Assembly (NCBI RefSeq): GCF_030068615.1
Contig: NZ_JASJOC010000001.1
Location: forward strand, 310,001 to 374,000
Direction: 5' to 3'
From: Halostagnicola sp. A-GB9-2
Lineage (GTDB): Archaea > Halobacteriota > Halobacteria > Halobacteriales > Natrialbaceae
DNA: 64,000 nucleotides
The translations under genes were made by a program, and so were the position numbers. The number at the start of each line of letters is the position of its first letter. The stretch's first letter is position 1. The notes beneath the pieces were generated by a model. That model ran no database searches. It saw nothing but the letters and a program-made list of their open reading frames with translations, and was not told the DNA's origin. Positions 25,061 to 34,276 of this stretch are shown piece after piece.

Positions 25061-26855
25061 CTTCGATTACCTCTGTCGTCGGATCGTAGCCGTCCGTCTG
25101 TGGAGCCGGTCCGTCTTCGGATGCGATTGCTTCCAGATCTACTCGATGGAGCAGTTCACTGGTCGGTCGCCCGAGCCGATCCCAGTCGCGCAACGCATAG
25201 TATTCGTCGAGTAACGTCTCGAACGAGTCCCGCTCGAGGGCGGTTCCCTCTTTCGAGGCGTTCTCGAGCGGTTGGGTCAACGGCGTCGGTAACTCGTCGT
25301 CTTCCCGCGTGAATCCCTCTCGGACGTTGAACAGTCGAACGAGCGTCCAGACGCGTTCACCGACCCGTTCGAGGTCCTCGGTATCGTGGTCGTAGCCGAC
25401 CGCCGACAGCCACTCGGTTCCGAGATCCGTCTGAAACACCTCCTCTAAGAAATCGTCCGCGATCAGACACCAGAGGACTGCCCGACGATTCTGTTCGTTG
25501 ACGACGGCGGCCGCTTGTTGCTCGACGCTCCAGCGTTCGCTCGTGACAGACTCGAGTTCGACCGGACGGGCTCGGCGGTGACAACCGCCCCTGTCGCTCG
25601 TGGCGTAGGCCAGGGCCATCGTCTCCGCGTTCCGAGGATCGTAGGAAGAGAGCTCCATTCCTTTGACGGTTGGAATCAGCTCCTCGCCGCCGAACCGATC
25701 CACCGCGCCGTCGACGCCGTCTGCGAGCGCGTCGCCGAGTGGCGTCGATCGGTGGGCGATCTCTTCGATAAGCGTTCGAGCCGTTTCCTCGTCGCCGAAC
25801 GAGAGGTCTCGCTCGATCAGCCCCTCCTGGCTCGCCCGAACCGCCCACGCGACCGCGTTCCCGGCCGTTATGACGTCCATCGCGAATCGATCGCAGATCG
25901 CACCCAGGGTTGCGATCGCGTCGAAGTCGTCGATGCCGAGTCCCGCGCCGAGAACGATCGGCGTTGCTCCGCGCGGAACGGTTTCGCCCTCGTCGCTGTC
26001 GACGCGGAATCCGCCCGGAACCGGATCGTCGGGTCGCTCTCGGGACTGCGACTGCTTTCGAGCGCGCTCGATACCGATATCCTCGGCACCCTCGAACTGC
26101 CCCTCCTGCCAGCCGCGCGTCGGGAGGACGCCGACCTCGTTGGCGAAGTCGAGCGTCTCTAGCGTGTCGCTGGCTGCGAGCCACCGGCCGGTATCAGTCT
26201 CGGCGAAGGCTTCGCTGTACTCTGCTCGAAGGTCGTCTAACCCTTCGGGCTCCGATCCCCGTGCGACGATCGCTTTCAGGTTCTTCGAGCCCATGACGGT
26301 TCCCGCTCCGCCGCGGCCGGCGTGGTGTTCGCCACTGTCAGACGCGATGGTCGCGTATCGAATCCCATTCTCTCCAGCAGGGCCGATACAGGCGACCGCC
26401 GAATCGGGGAACTCCCCGCAGGTCGATTCAGCGTCCAGTCCCCACAGATCCGCTCGCGCCTCGAGTGTCGCCTCGCCGTCGGCAACCGAGAGAACGACCG
26501 GCTCGTCCGCTTCGCCGGTGACGAGAATCCCGAGGTATTTCTCGAGGGAGTTGGCCAAGCGTCCCGGGAACGAACCGCCGCTGTAGGAGTCGAGAAAGGC
26601 ACCTGTAAGCGGCGATTTCGTGATCGCCGCGTATCGCTGCTCGCCGGGAGTATAGCCGGTTAACGGACCGAGCATGAACAACAGGACGTTCTCTGCGGAA
26701 TGTGGATCCGTTCCAGCATCGAGTTCTTCGTAGAGATATCGGGCTCCGATCCCCTTTCCGCCGATGTAGTCCTCGAGCCATCGGTCGGGGATGTCTCTAC
26801 CCCGTACGGTCCCCGCAGAAAGATCGACGTGGAGCATCCCGTCCCGAGTTTTCAT
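25053..26855 (-). CDS. Aldehyde:ferredoxin oxidoreductase-like protein lacking three cluster ligands
   Basis: 600-residue member of the tungsten/molybdenum AOR family. N-terminal GGKGIGARYLYEEL, TKSPLTGAFLDSYSGG and GRGGAGTVMGSKNLKAI match the AOR N-domain, and LPTRGWQEGQFEGAE and CDRFAMDVITAGN match domains 2-3. The central CxxCPxxC that binds the [4Fe-4S] cluster aligns with DDPVPGGF here: all three Cys are gone, although the fourth family Cys remains (AVLWCLIADDF). The protein may therefore bind cofactor but not the usual cluster. ATG 26855 is 30 bases after a TATA-like GCATTTAATT. It is divergent from the molybdoenzyme at 27035. Confidence 0.88.
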   Translation of the reverse strand: MKTRDGMLHVDLSAGTVRGRDIPDRWLEDYIGGKGIGARYLYEELDAGTDPHSAENVLLFMLGPLTGYTPGEQRYAAITKSPLTGAFLDSYSGGSFPGRLANSLEKYLGILVTGEADEPVVLSVADGEATLEARADLWGLDAESTCGEFPDSAVACIGPAGENGIRYATIASDSGEHHAGRGGAGTVMGSKNLKAIVARGSEPEGLDDLRAEYSEAFAETDTGRWLAASDTLETLDFANEVGVLPTRGWQEGQFEGAEDIGIERARKQSQSRERPDDPVPGGFRVDSDEGETVPRGATPIVLGAGLGIDDFDAIATLGAICDRFAMDVITAGNAVAWAVRASQEGLIERDLSFGDEETARTLIEEIAHRSTPLGDALADGVDGAVDRFGGEELIPTVKGMELSSYDPRNAETMALAYATSDRGGCHRRARPVELESVTSERWSVEQQAAAVVNEQNRRAVLWCLIADDFLEEVFQTDLGTEWLSAVGYDHDTEDLERVGERVWTLVRLFNVREGFTREDDELPTPLTQPLENASKEGTALERDSFETLLDEYYALRDWDRLGRPTSELLHRVDLEAIASEDGPAPQTDGYDPTTEVIEDD

Positions 26856-26880
26856 TAGCTGATAGTTGGGTGTGTAGTCG

Positions 26881-26890
26881 AATTAAATGC
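26881..26890 (-). promoter_or_regulatory. TATA box of the AOR-like operon
   Basis: Minus-strand GCATTTAATT centred 30 bases before ATG 26855. It shares a 179-base divergent intergenic region with the promoter of the formate-dehydrogenase-like operon, so both operons could be co-regulated. Confidence 0.5.
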
Positions 26891-27003
26891 CACGGTCCCA
26901 CACATACGATATCACTTTAAATATCTCCCAGGGGAGCAGTAAATTTGTGATTTGTCGTCAAATGGAATGCTAATACCTGTCGGAGCCGAACGCCAGACAG
27001 TAC

Positions 27004-27011
27004 TTTTATTA
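27004..27011 (+). promoter_or_regulatory. TATA box of the formate-dehydrogenase-like operon
   Basis: TTTTATTA centred 27 bases before ATG 27035. This spacing supports that ATG over the one seven codons earlier, which lies almost on the TATA box. Confidence 0.55.
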
Positions 27012-27034
27012 TATTGTATCGAAATTGTCACAGT

Positions 27035-29992
27035 ATGTCACGGTCTATAATCGACCTAGATCGCCGTGGGTTCCTCAAAGCAGGGGCAGGGGGAACACTC
27101 GCGGCAGCAGTAGGAGGGAGAACTCTCCTTCAACGGGGGGAAGCAGACGAGGAGGCGCTCGACCCGAATCCGGGCGACGAGCAAGTAAAAACCGTCTGTA
27201 CACACTGTTCGGTCGGTTGCGGACTAAAAATGTCCGTCGAAGAGGATACAGTCGTCGGACAGGAGACCTGGGACGACAATCCGGTCAATCAGGGCGGACT
27301 CTGCTCGAAAGGAGCGTCACTTACGCAGTCGGTTAACTCCGAACAACGGCTGAAAAAGCCGCTAAAGCAGGAAGATGGCGAATGGATAGAGATGGAATGG
27401 GACGCCATCCTCGAGGAGATAACCGGGCGTCTCAACGAAATCCGCGACGATGTCGGCCCGCACGGAACGATGTGGGTCGGATCGGCAAAACACAGCAACG
27501 AGGCTGCATACCTCATTCGAAAGCTCTCGGCGCTGTACGGTACGAACAACATCGACCACCAGGCGCGTATTTGCCACTCGACGACCGTCGAGGGGATCGC
27601 GAACACCTGGGGTGTCGGCGCCATGACGAACAATTCGAACGATATGGCCAACGTCGATGTCAACCTAATTATCGGCCATAATCCGCTCGAGAGCCACCCC
27701 GTCGCCTGGCAGTACTTTCAGGAAGCACAGGAACGGGGCGGGAAACACATCGTCGCCGAGCCGCGATACACGAAGACCGCGGCCGCTGCGGACGACTTCT
27801 ATCAGTTCCGTTCGGGAACCGACGTGGCGTTCATCTACGGCCTCATCTATCACATCGTCTTCAATCTCGAGGCCCACGACGAGGAGTTCATCGAGAGTCG
27901 CGTGATGGTCCCGACCTGGGAGGAGTTCCGCGACGATGTCCTGCCAGAGTACGACCTCGAGACCGTCTCGGACATCTGCGGGATCGACGAATCCGAGATC
28001 GAAGCACTCGCCGAAGAGCTCGCCGATGCCGACGTAAGCTGCGTCGAGTGGGCGATGGGTGGCACCCAGCACAACAACGCAACCGGCAACGTCCGCGCGT
28101 ACGCGATGTTGAACCTCACGCTCGGGCACGCCGCCCAATCCGGTGGCGGCACGCCGATTTTCCGGGGCCACGACAACGTCCAGGGCGCGACCGACCTCGG
28201 CGTCGACGCTGGCAACACGCCGGGTTACTACGGCCTCGGTCCGAGTGCCTGGGAACACTGGTCGAACGTCTGGACCGAAACCGACAGTACCCCGGGCGAG
28301 ATCACCTATGACGAACTGGTCGACCGGTTTCACTCGACGGACCTGATGGAAAAGCGAGGGTTCACCGTTGCCCGCTGGTACGAAGGAGTTCTCGACGACG
28401 AGTGGGAGATTTACCAACCCGATCCACTGCAGGCGGCCGTCTTCTGGGGCCACGGGTTCGCCTCGCTCACCGAGTACAAGAAAGTTCGCGAGGCGGTCAA
28501 CGAACTCGACTTCATCGTCAACGTCGATGTCTTCCCGAATCAGGTCGCAGAGCTCGCAGATGATGACACCGATGTCTACATGCTTCCGGCCTCGACCAAC
28601 GTCGAGGAATCGGGGAGCGTCGTCAACACGGGTCGCCAGCTTCAGTGGCGATCCAAAGCGATCGAGCCCCGTCACGATTCGAAAGCCGACTGGAAGTTGC
28701 TGTGTGAGTTCGCAGAGCATCTCGGCTTCGGCGAGCACTTCGACTACGCCGAAGTCGAAGACGTCACTCGAGAGATCAACCTGGGCGTTCGGTCCGTCGG
28801 ATACGTCGGCCAGACACCGGAGCGGTTGAAGCTCCATCAGGAGAACTCGGAGCTCTTCAGTGCTGAAGACCTCCAGGCGGATCTGGACGAAGATCACGAA
28901 CTGTACGACGAACTCGACGGCGATTACTACGGCCTCCCATGGCCGTGCTGGCACGATGACCATCCGGGAACACCGATTCTCTACGATGATTCGCTTCATC
29001 CCTCCGAAGGCGGGATGGACTTTCGCGCCCGCTGGTGGGGCGAAGAGGATCCCGACGTCGATCCCGAGGATCAACTTCGCGACCCGTTCGAACCCGATTG
29101 GTGGGACGACGAAATCGAAGGCGTCCCGCAGTATCCGCTTTTCAACACGGTACTCCCCGACTCAGAGAATCCGAGCGAAGCGACGATCCCGGTTGAAGCG
29201 GCGTTCGACGAGGAGATGTCGGTCTACGACACTGCCGTCGCACTGGACGAAGCCGGCTACGATGTCGACCTCGAGACGTTCGAGGAGTTCGACAACCCAC
29301 AGCCCGACGCACCGTGGGGCCGAGGCCGTGCTCGGATGAAAGCCTGGAACCTCACCGACGAGATACCGGTCCACCGAGAGCCGGCGCTCACCCCGCGACC
29401 GGACCTCGTCGAGGACTATCCGTGTAACGACCGCACCGAGGACCACTGGCGCGTCGAACTGGATAACGCGAAAGTCCAGCAGGACAACATCGACGCCGTC
29501 AACGATTACGATCTGGTACTCACCTCGGGTCGACAGGTCGAGCACAAGGGAGCCGGTTCAGTGACTCGAAGTACGCAGGGAACGGCCTCGCGTGCGCCGA
29601 TGATGTACCTCGAGATTCACCCCGAGGTTGCCGACGACCTCGGCGTCGAAACCGGCGAATGGATCGTCACCGAGACGCCCTACGCCGAGATGGTAGTGCA
29701 GGCGAGAGTCACCGAACGAGTCGCCCAGGACCACGCATTCGCGCCATATCACTGGAGCGGAATCCTCGAGGGCGAGAACATGATGGACAGCGTCCCAGAC
29801 GGGATGGAGCCACTGGTGATCGGCGAATCGATCAACGCCGGGACCGCCCCGGCCTACGACAGAGAGACCCAGATGCAAGAGACGAAAACGACGCTTTGCA
29901 GTGTCCGGGTCGCAGACGACGATGAAGTTCCCGAACTGTCCGATCAACAGATCAAGTGGCAAGAACAGCGGATGAGCCGACACAAGCGATAG
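27035..29992 (+). CDS. Tat-exported molybdopterin oxidoreductase, formate dehydrogenase alpha-like
   Basis: 985-residue catalytic subunit of the DMSO-reductase superfamily. A twin-arginine signal (DRRGFLKAGAGGTLAAA) at the N-terminus indicates export. The [4Fe-4S] motif CTHCSVGCGL...GGLCSKGA follows, and C180-H181 in ARICHSTTV is the Mo/W-binding Cys-His pair of formate dehydrogenases (Cys in place of Sec). GHNPLESHPVAWQYF and the C-terminal GRQVEHKGAGSVTR and PAYDRETQ belong to the pterin-binding domains. With the ferredoxin and NrfD genes it would form a membrane complex donating electrons to quinone. Formate as substrate is a family-based inference. Confidence 0.92.
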   Translation: MSRSIIDLDRRGFLKAGAGGTLAAAVGGRTLLQRGEADEEALDPNPGDEQVKTVCTHCSVGCGLKMSVEEDTVVGQETWDDNPVNQGGLCSKGASLTQSVNSEQRLKKPLKQEDGEWIEMEWDAILEEITGRLNEIRDDVGPHGTMWVGSAKHSNEAAYLIRKLSALYGTNNIDHQARICHSTTVEGIANTWGVGAMTNNSNDMANVDVNLIIGHNPLESHPVAWQYFQEAQERGGKHIVAEPRYTKTAAAADDFYQFRSGTDVAFIYGLIYHIVFNLEAHDEEFIESRVMVPTWEEFRDDVLPEYDLETVSDICGIDESEIEALAEELADADVSCVEWAMGGTQHNNATGNVRAYAMLNLTLGHAAQSGGGTPIFRGHDNVQGATDLGVDAGNTPGYYGLGPSAWEHWSNVWTETDSTPGEITYDELVDRFHSTDLMEKRGFTVARWYEGVLDDEWEIYQPDPLQAAVFWGHGFASLTEYKKVREAVNELDFIVNVDVFPNQVAELADDDTDVYMLPASTNVEESGSVVNTGRQLQWRSKAIEPRHDSKADWKLLCEFAEHLGFGEHFDYAEVEDVTREINLGVRSVGYVGQTPERLKLHQENSELFSAEDLQADLDEDHELYDELDGDYYGLPWPCWHDDHPGTPILYDDSLHPSEGGMDFRARWWGEEDPDVDPEDQLRDPFEPDWWDDEIEGVPQYPLFNTVLPDSENPSEATIPVEAAFDEEMSVYDTAVALDEAGYDVDLETFEEFDNPQPDAPWGRGRARMKAWNLTDEIPVHREPALTPRPDLVEDYPCNDRTEDHWRVELDNAKVQQDNIDAVNDYDLVLTSGRQVEHKGAGSVTRSTQGTASRAPMMYLEIHPEVADDLGVETGEWIVTETPYAEMVVQARVTERVAQDHAFAPYHWSGILEGENMMDSVPDGMEPLVIGESINAGTAPAYDRETQMQETKTTLCSVRVADDDEVPELSDQQIKWQEQRMSRHKR

Positions 29993-30002
29993 GTGATCGA
30001 AA

Positions 30003-30605
30003 ATGAGTACACAAGAATCCAACAACGGACCGGCACGAGTCATCCCGAACTGGGAGTCCTGTATCGACTGTGGAGCCTGCGAAGTCGCGTGTCAGCGAAC
30101 GTGGGATCTCCCACCTGAGACCGACCGCATTCAGGTTCTCGCACTCGATCACGGGACCGAGGACGAGACGAACAAACCGATGCAGTGTTACAACTGCTCC
30201 GAAGCGCCCTGCGTCGAAGTCTGTCCGACCGACGCGCTCCGCATCCGGGACAACGGCTCCGTTCGCGTTAGCGGCGACATGTGCATCGGGTGTCACTATT
30301 GCGGCGTCGGCTGTCCGTTCGGCGCGCCGCAGTATCCCGACGCGGGGGTTCCAGAGGCCGACGAAGCGAGCCCGCTGGGCGCTCGAGGAAACGGTCTGAT
30401 GGACAAATGTACGACCTGCGAACCGCGCCAGGAAGAAGAACTGGAACCGGCCTGTTCCTCCGAGTGTCCGACCGACGCACTGCTGTTTGGCACGCCGGAT
30501 GAACTCTCCGAAAAGCTCAGCGAAGACGGCGTCTCGAAGCCGTTCAACGACGAAGCGGCTCAGGTCGTCTTCGGCGACGACGCCGATGAAATCATGTCCG
30601 GGTGA
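30003..30605 (+). CDS. 4x[4Fe-4S] electron-transfer subunit (FdnH/NrfC-like)
   Basis: 200-residue ferredoxin-type subunit with sixteen cysteines in four motifs: CIDCGACEVAC, CYNCSEAPCVEVCP, CIGCHYCGVGCP and CTTCEP...CSSECP. This is the small subunit that wires the molybdoenzyme to its membrane anchor. It has no signal peptide and is probably exported together with the Tat-tagged catalytic subunit. The start is 10 bases after that gene's stop and its own stop is 6 bases before the NrfD gene. Confidence 0.95.
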   Translation: MSTQESNNGPARVIPNWESCIDCGACEVACQRTWDLPPETDRIQVLALDHGTEDETNKPMQCYNCSEAPCVEVCPTDALRIRDNGSVRVSGDMCIGCHYCGVGCPFGAPQYPDAGVPEADEASPLGARGNGLMDKCTTCEPRQEEELEPACSSECPTDALLFGTPDELSEKLSEDGVSKPFNDEAAQVVFGDDADEIMSG

Positions 30606-30611
30606 TCACCG

Positions 30612-31754
30612 ATGGTACTAGAAATCACATTCGACGTTCCGTACTCCCAATGGAACTGGCAAGTCGCCGTCTACACGGCCCTGATCGGACTGGCCGCCGG
30701 TGCGTACCTCACTGGCTACGTCGCCGACCTCATCTCGTGGCAACGAGACGCCCGCGAGCACGGCCCAATCGCCAAATTCGGGTACCTCATTGGTCTGGTC
30801 GGAATCGGTCTCGGCGGCCCAATCTTGCTGAGTCACCTCGCGACCCCGTTCCGAGCGATGTTGATCCCGCTCACGATGACGAACTTCGACTCGTGGATGA
30901 CCATCGGCGCGTATATGCTCGGTGGGATGGGGCTGGGAGCGTTCCTGATGTTCGCCTGGACCGCCTTCGGCAGAACACGACCGCATCGGCGCACCACCGA
31001 CGAGGACGGCCCGGGGGGCGTCGCCGCTGATGGCGGAAGCGACGTTGCCACTGATGGCGGTTCCTCGGAAGGCGGCCCCGCCAAAGCCGCAACCGGCGGC
31101 GACACCGCAGACGGCGTCGGTACCGCTGAGGAACGCAACGGCGTGCTCAGCCAACTCGATGCAATTGCGGATTACACCCGCCCGACGGAGCCGGTTCGGC
31201 TCGCAATCGGCGGTGTCTTCGCCATCTTCGCCGCAGGGGTCCTCCTCTACTCGGCGATGGCGTTCGGATCGGGTTCGTTCGAACGGGTCGCACTCTGGGA
31301 CAAGACGTTCCTCATACCCGTGATGCTCTTTAGCGGCCTCGGCGCGGGCCTCACCGCCTCGGTGGGGCTGGCGGCGATCACCGAGAACCCGACCAACCAG
31401 ACAATCCAGAACTACTCGCTGATTGGCTCCGGGTTCCTGGTCGCAGCGCTCGGTGCACTCGCGGCAACGATCTTCCTGTTGCCCGAACAGCTTCCGGCAG
31501 CGGAGCCGGCGATCGACAACATGCTCGGGACCTATGCCTGGCTGTTCATCGGTCTCGCCGTCGTCGCTGGCATCGTCGTGCCGGTCTTGCTTTCGATCGG
31601 CGCAGTACTTGGCCAGCGCCGCGACGCACTTTCGCCGAACGCAGCCACGGCGTCCTACGCCATCGCCGGATTCCTCGTGATCGTCGGCAAGATCGCGCTA
31701 TCGATGAGCTACCTGCTCGCCGCCGAGTTCACACCACTGCCACTTCCCGTTTAG
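30612..31754 (+). CDS. NrfD/PsrC-type membrane anchor subunit
   Basis: 380-residue integral membrane protein with eight or nine helices, the NrfD family layout. It would oxidise the ferredoxin subunit and pass electrons to menaquinone. Between helices 3 and 4 (about 118-178) is an unusual low-complexity loop rich in Gly, Ala, Asp and Thr, including GGSDVATDGGSSEGGP. It overlaps no neighbour and is followed by the chaperone gene 66 bases later. Confidence 0.9.
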   Translation: MVLEITFDVPYSQWNWQVAVYTALIGLAAGAYLTGYVADLISWQRDAREHGPIAKFGYLIGLVGIGLGGPILLSHLATPFRAMLIPLTMTNFDSWMTIGAYMLGGMGLGAFLMFAWTAFGRTRPHRRTTDEDGPGGVAADGGSDVATDGGSSEGGPAKAATGGDTADGVGTAEERNGVLSQLDAIADYTRPTEPVRLAIGGVFAIFAAGVLLYSAMAFGSGSFERVALWDKTFLIPVMLFSGLGAGLTASVGLAAITENPTNQTIQNYSLIGSGFLVAALGALAATIFLLPEQLPAAEPAIDNMLGTYAWLFIGLAVVAGIVVPVLLSIGAVLGQRRDALSPNAATASYAIAGFLVIVGKIALSMSYLLAAEFTPLPLPV

Positions 31755-31820
31755 TCGGCGATTTCGTTTCCAACCGAACCGATTTACTTCGAACGAGCGT
31801 AGTCACAGACAGTATACAAC

Positions 31821-32462
31821 ATGACACAGAACGATGATACGACCGACGAGCTTGCAAATCTATACGCCTTCGTCTCCGGCGTGATAGCCGATCCGCCCGA
31901 CGAAGCTGCCATCGAGCGGCTTCGAGAGGAGGAGTTTCCTGCCGAGGCGAGACCACAGGCCCTCGAGAACGGATTTCGCCTGCTCAGACGGTGGTTGTCG
32001 GATGTCGACGATCCAGCCGAAGCCGCACACGAACTCAAGCGAGTGCACACGAGGATGTTCGTTGGCCCTCGCCCGAAGATGCAGGCCCACGAGTCCTGGT
32101 ATGCCGACGACTATCTCGGCGAGCCGCTCGCGGCGGTCAAACGTTCCTATCGCGATCTCGACATTCATCCGTCGTCGGAGCTTCGCGAAGAGGCGGACCA
32201 CGCCGCAGTCGAGTTAGCCGCACTCGAGATCCTGACTCGAGAGGAGACCGAATCCTACCGGGAAGCGTTCCTGAAGGTCCACGGCTGGTGGATCCCGGAT
32301 CTGGCGACGGATATCCGACAGCTGGCGGACGAACCGTTTTACGAAGCGATCGGTTGGCTACTCGAAGGAGTGTTCGAAGCTGATACGTACCTCCTCGGGA
32401 TCGATCCCGACGACCTCGATCCGGGCTACAACCAACCGCCGTCGGCGTCGTCCGATAAATAA
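31821..32462 (+). CDS. TorD-like molybdoenzyme chaperone
   Basis: 213-residue all-helical protein of the TorD/DmsD/NarJ group, cytoplasmic. The central RVHTRMFVGPRPKMQAHESW and SELREEADHAAVELAALEIL match the family's conserved helices (E-x-D-H-x-A). Such proteins bind Tat signal peptides and hold molybdoenzymes until the cofactor is inserted, which fits its place at the end of the formate-dehydrogenase-like operon. Confidence 0.88.
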   Translation: MTQNDDTTDELANLYAFVSGVIADPPDEAAIERLREEEFPAEARPQALENGFRLLRRWLSDVDDPAEAAHELKRVHTRMFVGPRPKMQAHESWYADDYLGEPLAAVKRSYRDLDIHPSSELREEADHAAVELAALEILTREETESYREAFLKVHGWWIPDLATDIRQLADEPFYEAIGWLLEGVFEADTYLLGIDPDDLDPGYNQPPSASSDK

Positions 32463-32917
32463 CGACCCGCTAGTAGAAGAGATCGAAGATAGTTTTCTGG
32501 CTTCGATTTGCTCTCCGTTCTTCGAGTCGACTCCCACCGGTCGGGCGCGGAGTTGATCCGGCCCAAAATCGGTCGATCGGCCGCCTACGGCCTATCCACC
32601 GTTTCGTTCGAATTCAACTCATCGCCGAAAGGATTGAGGAGCGCTCGAGTCACGAGTTCGGCGAGCAGGTCGAGGCTTCGGTACAGTCGACGGGCGATCA
32701 GGGGGATCGGTACCAAAGTGACGAGGAGATACGTTCCGGCGGCGAGCAAGAACGCCGACAGCCGGTGCTACCGTGAGTGATTCAGGGTTCGAACGCATGA
32801 TCGGTCCGAATCATCACGGATATCGGTATACCCTTCGTGGTGAGTCAGGCTCGTTCTCCTGTCCCGGTATGTGATTTCAGGCCAAGGGTTATTCGTTCGC
32901 CGCTCCTGTGCTAGCCC
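32463..32917. other. Intergenic region with a possible decayed small gene
   Basis: 455 bases between the chaperone and SPFH genes. The only coding-like content is a minus-strand hydrophobic reading described separately. No RNA gene or repeat was seen. The SPFH promoter should lie at about 32888, where TTATTC is the only AT-rich stretch. Confidence 0.5.
32585..32798 (-). pseudogene. Possible frameshifted small membrane protein
   Basis: Minus strand: a TATA-like GGTATACC (32824-32831) lies 29 bases before ATG 32798, but that frame becomes Arg-rich and stops. A one-base shift near 32757 enters a frame reading LLAAGTYLLVTLVPIPLIA, then RRLYRSLDLLAELV and a polar tail, ending at 32585. This looks like a membrane helix plus amphipathic helix of about 60-70 residues. 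A real frameshift, a sequencing error or chance are all possible; a TTG start at 32749 would also give 54 residues. Confidence 0.3.
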
Positions 32918-34069
32918 ATGAACGCATTCGGACTCATTCAGTTCGCACTCGGCCAGCCTATTCCACTCCAACTCGAGGACGTTTCAGGGGTTGCCCTCGT
33001 CGGCGGGCTCGTCTTGTTGCTCGCGATTATCACCGTCTGGCAGATGGTCGAAATTGTCGACGCTTACAACAAAGGTGCACTCACCGTCTTCGGCGAGTAT
33101 CGCAAGCTCTTGGAACCGGGGCTCAACATCGTCCCACCGTTCGTCTCTCGAGTGTACACGTTCGATATGCGGACCCAAACGCTCGACGTGCCAACGCAGG
33201 AAGCGATCACGCGGGACAACTCGCCGGTGACCGCAGACGCCGTGGTCTACATTCGCGTGATGGACGCAAAACGGGCGTTCCTCGAGGTTGATAACTACAA
33301 ACACGCCGTCTCGAACCTCGCCCAGACGACCCTCCGTGCCGTCCTGGGTGATATGGAACTCGACGACACGCTCAGCAAGCGCGAGCGGATCAACGAGCGG
33401 ATCCGAACCGAACTCGACGAGCCCACCGACGAGTGGGGGATCCGCGTCGAGAGCGTCGAAGTCCGCGAAGTGACGCCGTCACGAGACGTCAAGGGGGCGA
33501 TGGAACAACAGACCTCCGCGGAACGAAAGCGCCGCGCCATGATCCTCGAGGCCCAGGGGAAACGCCGGAGCGAGGTCGAGAAGGCGGAGGGTGACAAGCA
33601 GTCGAACATCATCCGCGCACAGGGGGAAAAACAGAGCCAGATTCTCGAAGCGCAGGGTGACTCGATTTCGACCGTCCTCCGTGCCCGCTCGGCCGAGTCG
33701 ATGGGCGAACGCGCCGTCATCGACAAAGGAATGGACACGCTGGTTGATATCGGACAAAACGATTCGACGACGTTCGTCCTGCCACAGGAACTCACGTCGA
33801 TGGTCGGCCGCTACGGGAAGCACCTCTCGGGCAGCGATGTAGAGGCTGATGGGACCGAACTCGAGAGTCTCGAGTTCGACGAGGAAACTCGCGAACTGAT
33901 CGGCCTCGACGATATTTCGGAGATACTCGGCGAGATCGACCAGCAAGCCGAGATGGACGTCGAAGCGATGGAACAGCAAGCACAGGCGATCAAAGAGGGA
34001 AAAGACTCGGTCGACGGGCCGAACGCCGAACCGGAGACGGCAGGCGCTGAAAGCGATACCGACGACTGA
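32918..34069 (+). CDS. SPFH/band 7 (stomatin/prohibitin-like) protein
   Basis: 383-residue membrane scaffold. One N-terminal helix (about 24-46) anchors it; the SPFH domain follows (GLNIVPPFVSRVYTFDMRTQ to SVEVREVTPSRDV), then a long charged coiled coil with EAQGKRRSEVEKAEGD-type repeats (about 190-260), and an acidic tail with a Gln/Glu-rich helix. Such proteins form microdomains and often pair with NfeD proteins, but no intact NfeD gene is adjacent. Confidence 0.93.
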   Translation: MNAFGLIQFALGQPIPLQLEDVSGVALVGGLVLLLAIITVWQMVEIVDAYNKGALTVFGEYRKLLEPGLNIVPPFVSRVYTFDMRTQTLDVPTQEAITRDNSPVTADAVVYIRVMDAKRAFLEVDNYKHAVSNLAQTTLRAVLGDMELDDTLSKRERINERIRTELDEPTDEWGIRVESVEVREVTPSRDVKGAMEQQTSAERKRRAMILEAQGKRRSEVEKAEGDKQSNIIRAQGEKQSQILEAQGDSISTVLRARSAESMGERAVIDKGMDTLVDIGQNDSTTFVLPQELTSMVGRYGKHLSGSDVEADGTELESLEFDEETRELIGLDDISEILGEIDQQAEMDVEAMEQQAQAIKEGKDSVDGPNAEPETAGAESDTDD

Positions 34070-34276
34070 GACGGCGAGTAAACACGCTCGGTACGTCTCG
34101 ATCTGGATCGTCGGCCCGTCGCTGTCGACGCTGGCCACCGCGTTTTTCTCGCTGGTTCCTGATCGGGCGTGCGTTTCTCGAGAACAGAGTAGTTCGATAC
34201 GATAGCGACCGAGCGCTCCGGTGCCGAACAATGATATAGTCGGCACGCCCACGTGGAAACAACGGACCCTTCGATA

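Noticed and set aside
27665-29074. Long minus-strand reading inside the molybdoenzyme gene
   Set aside because: It is an antisense shadow of a gene with intact cofactor motifs; Val/Asp-rich composition arises from the complementary codons.
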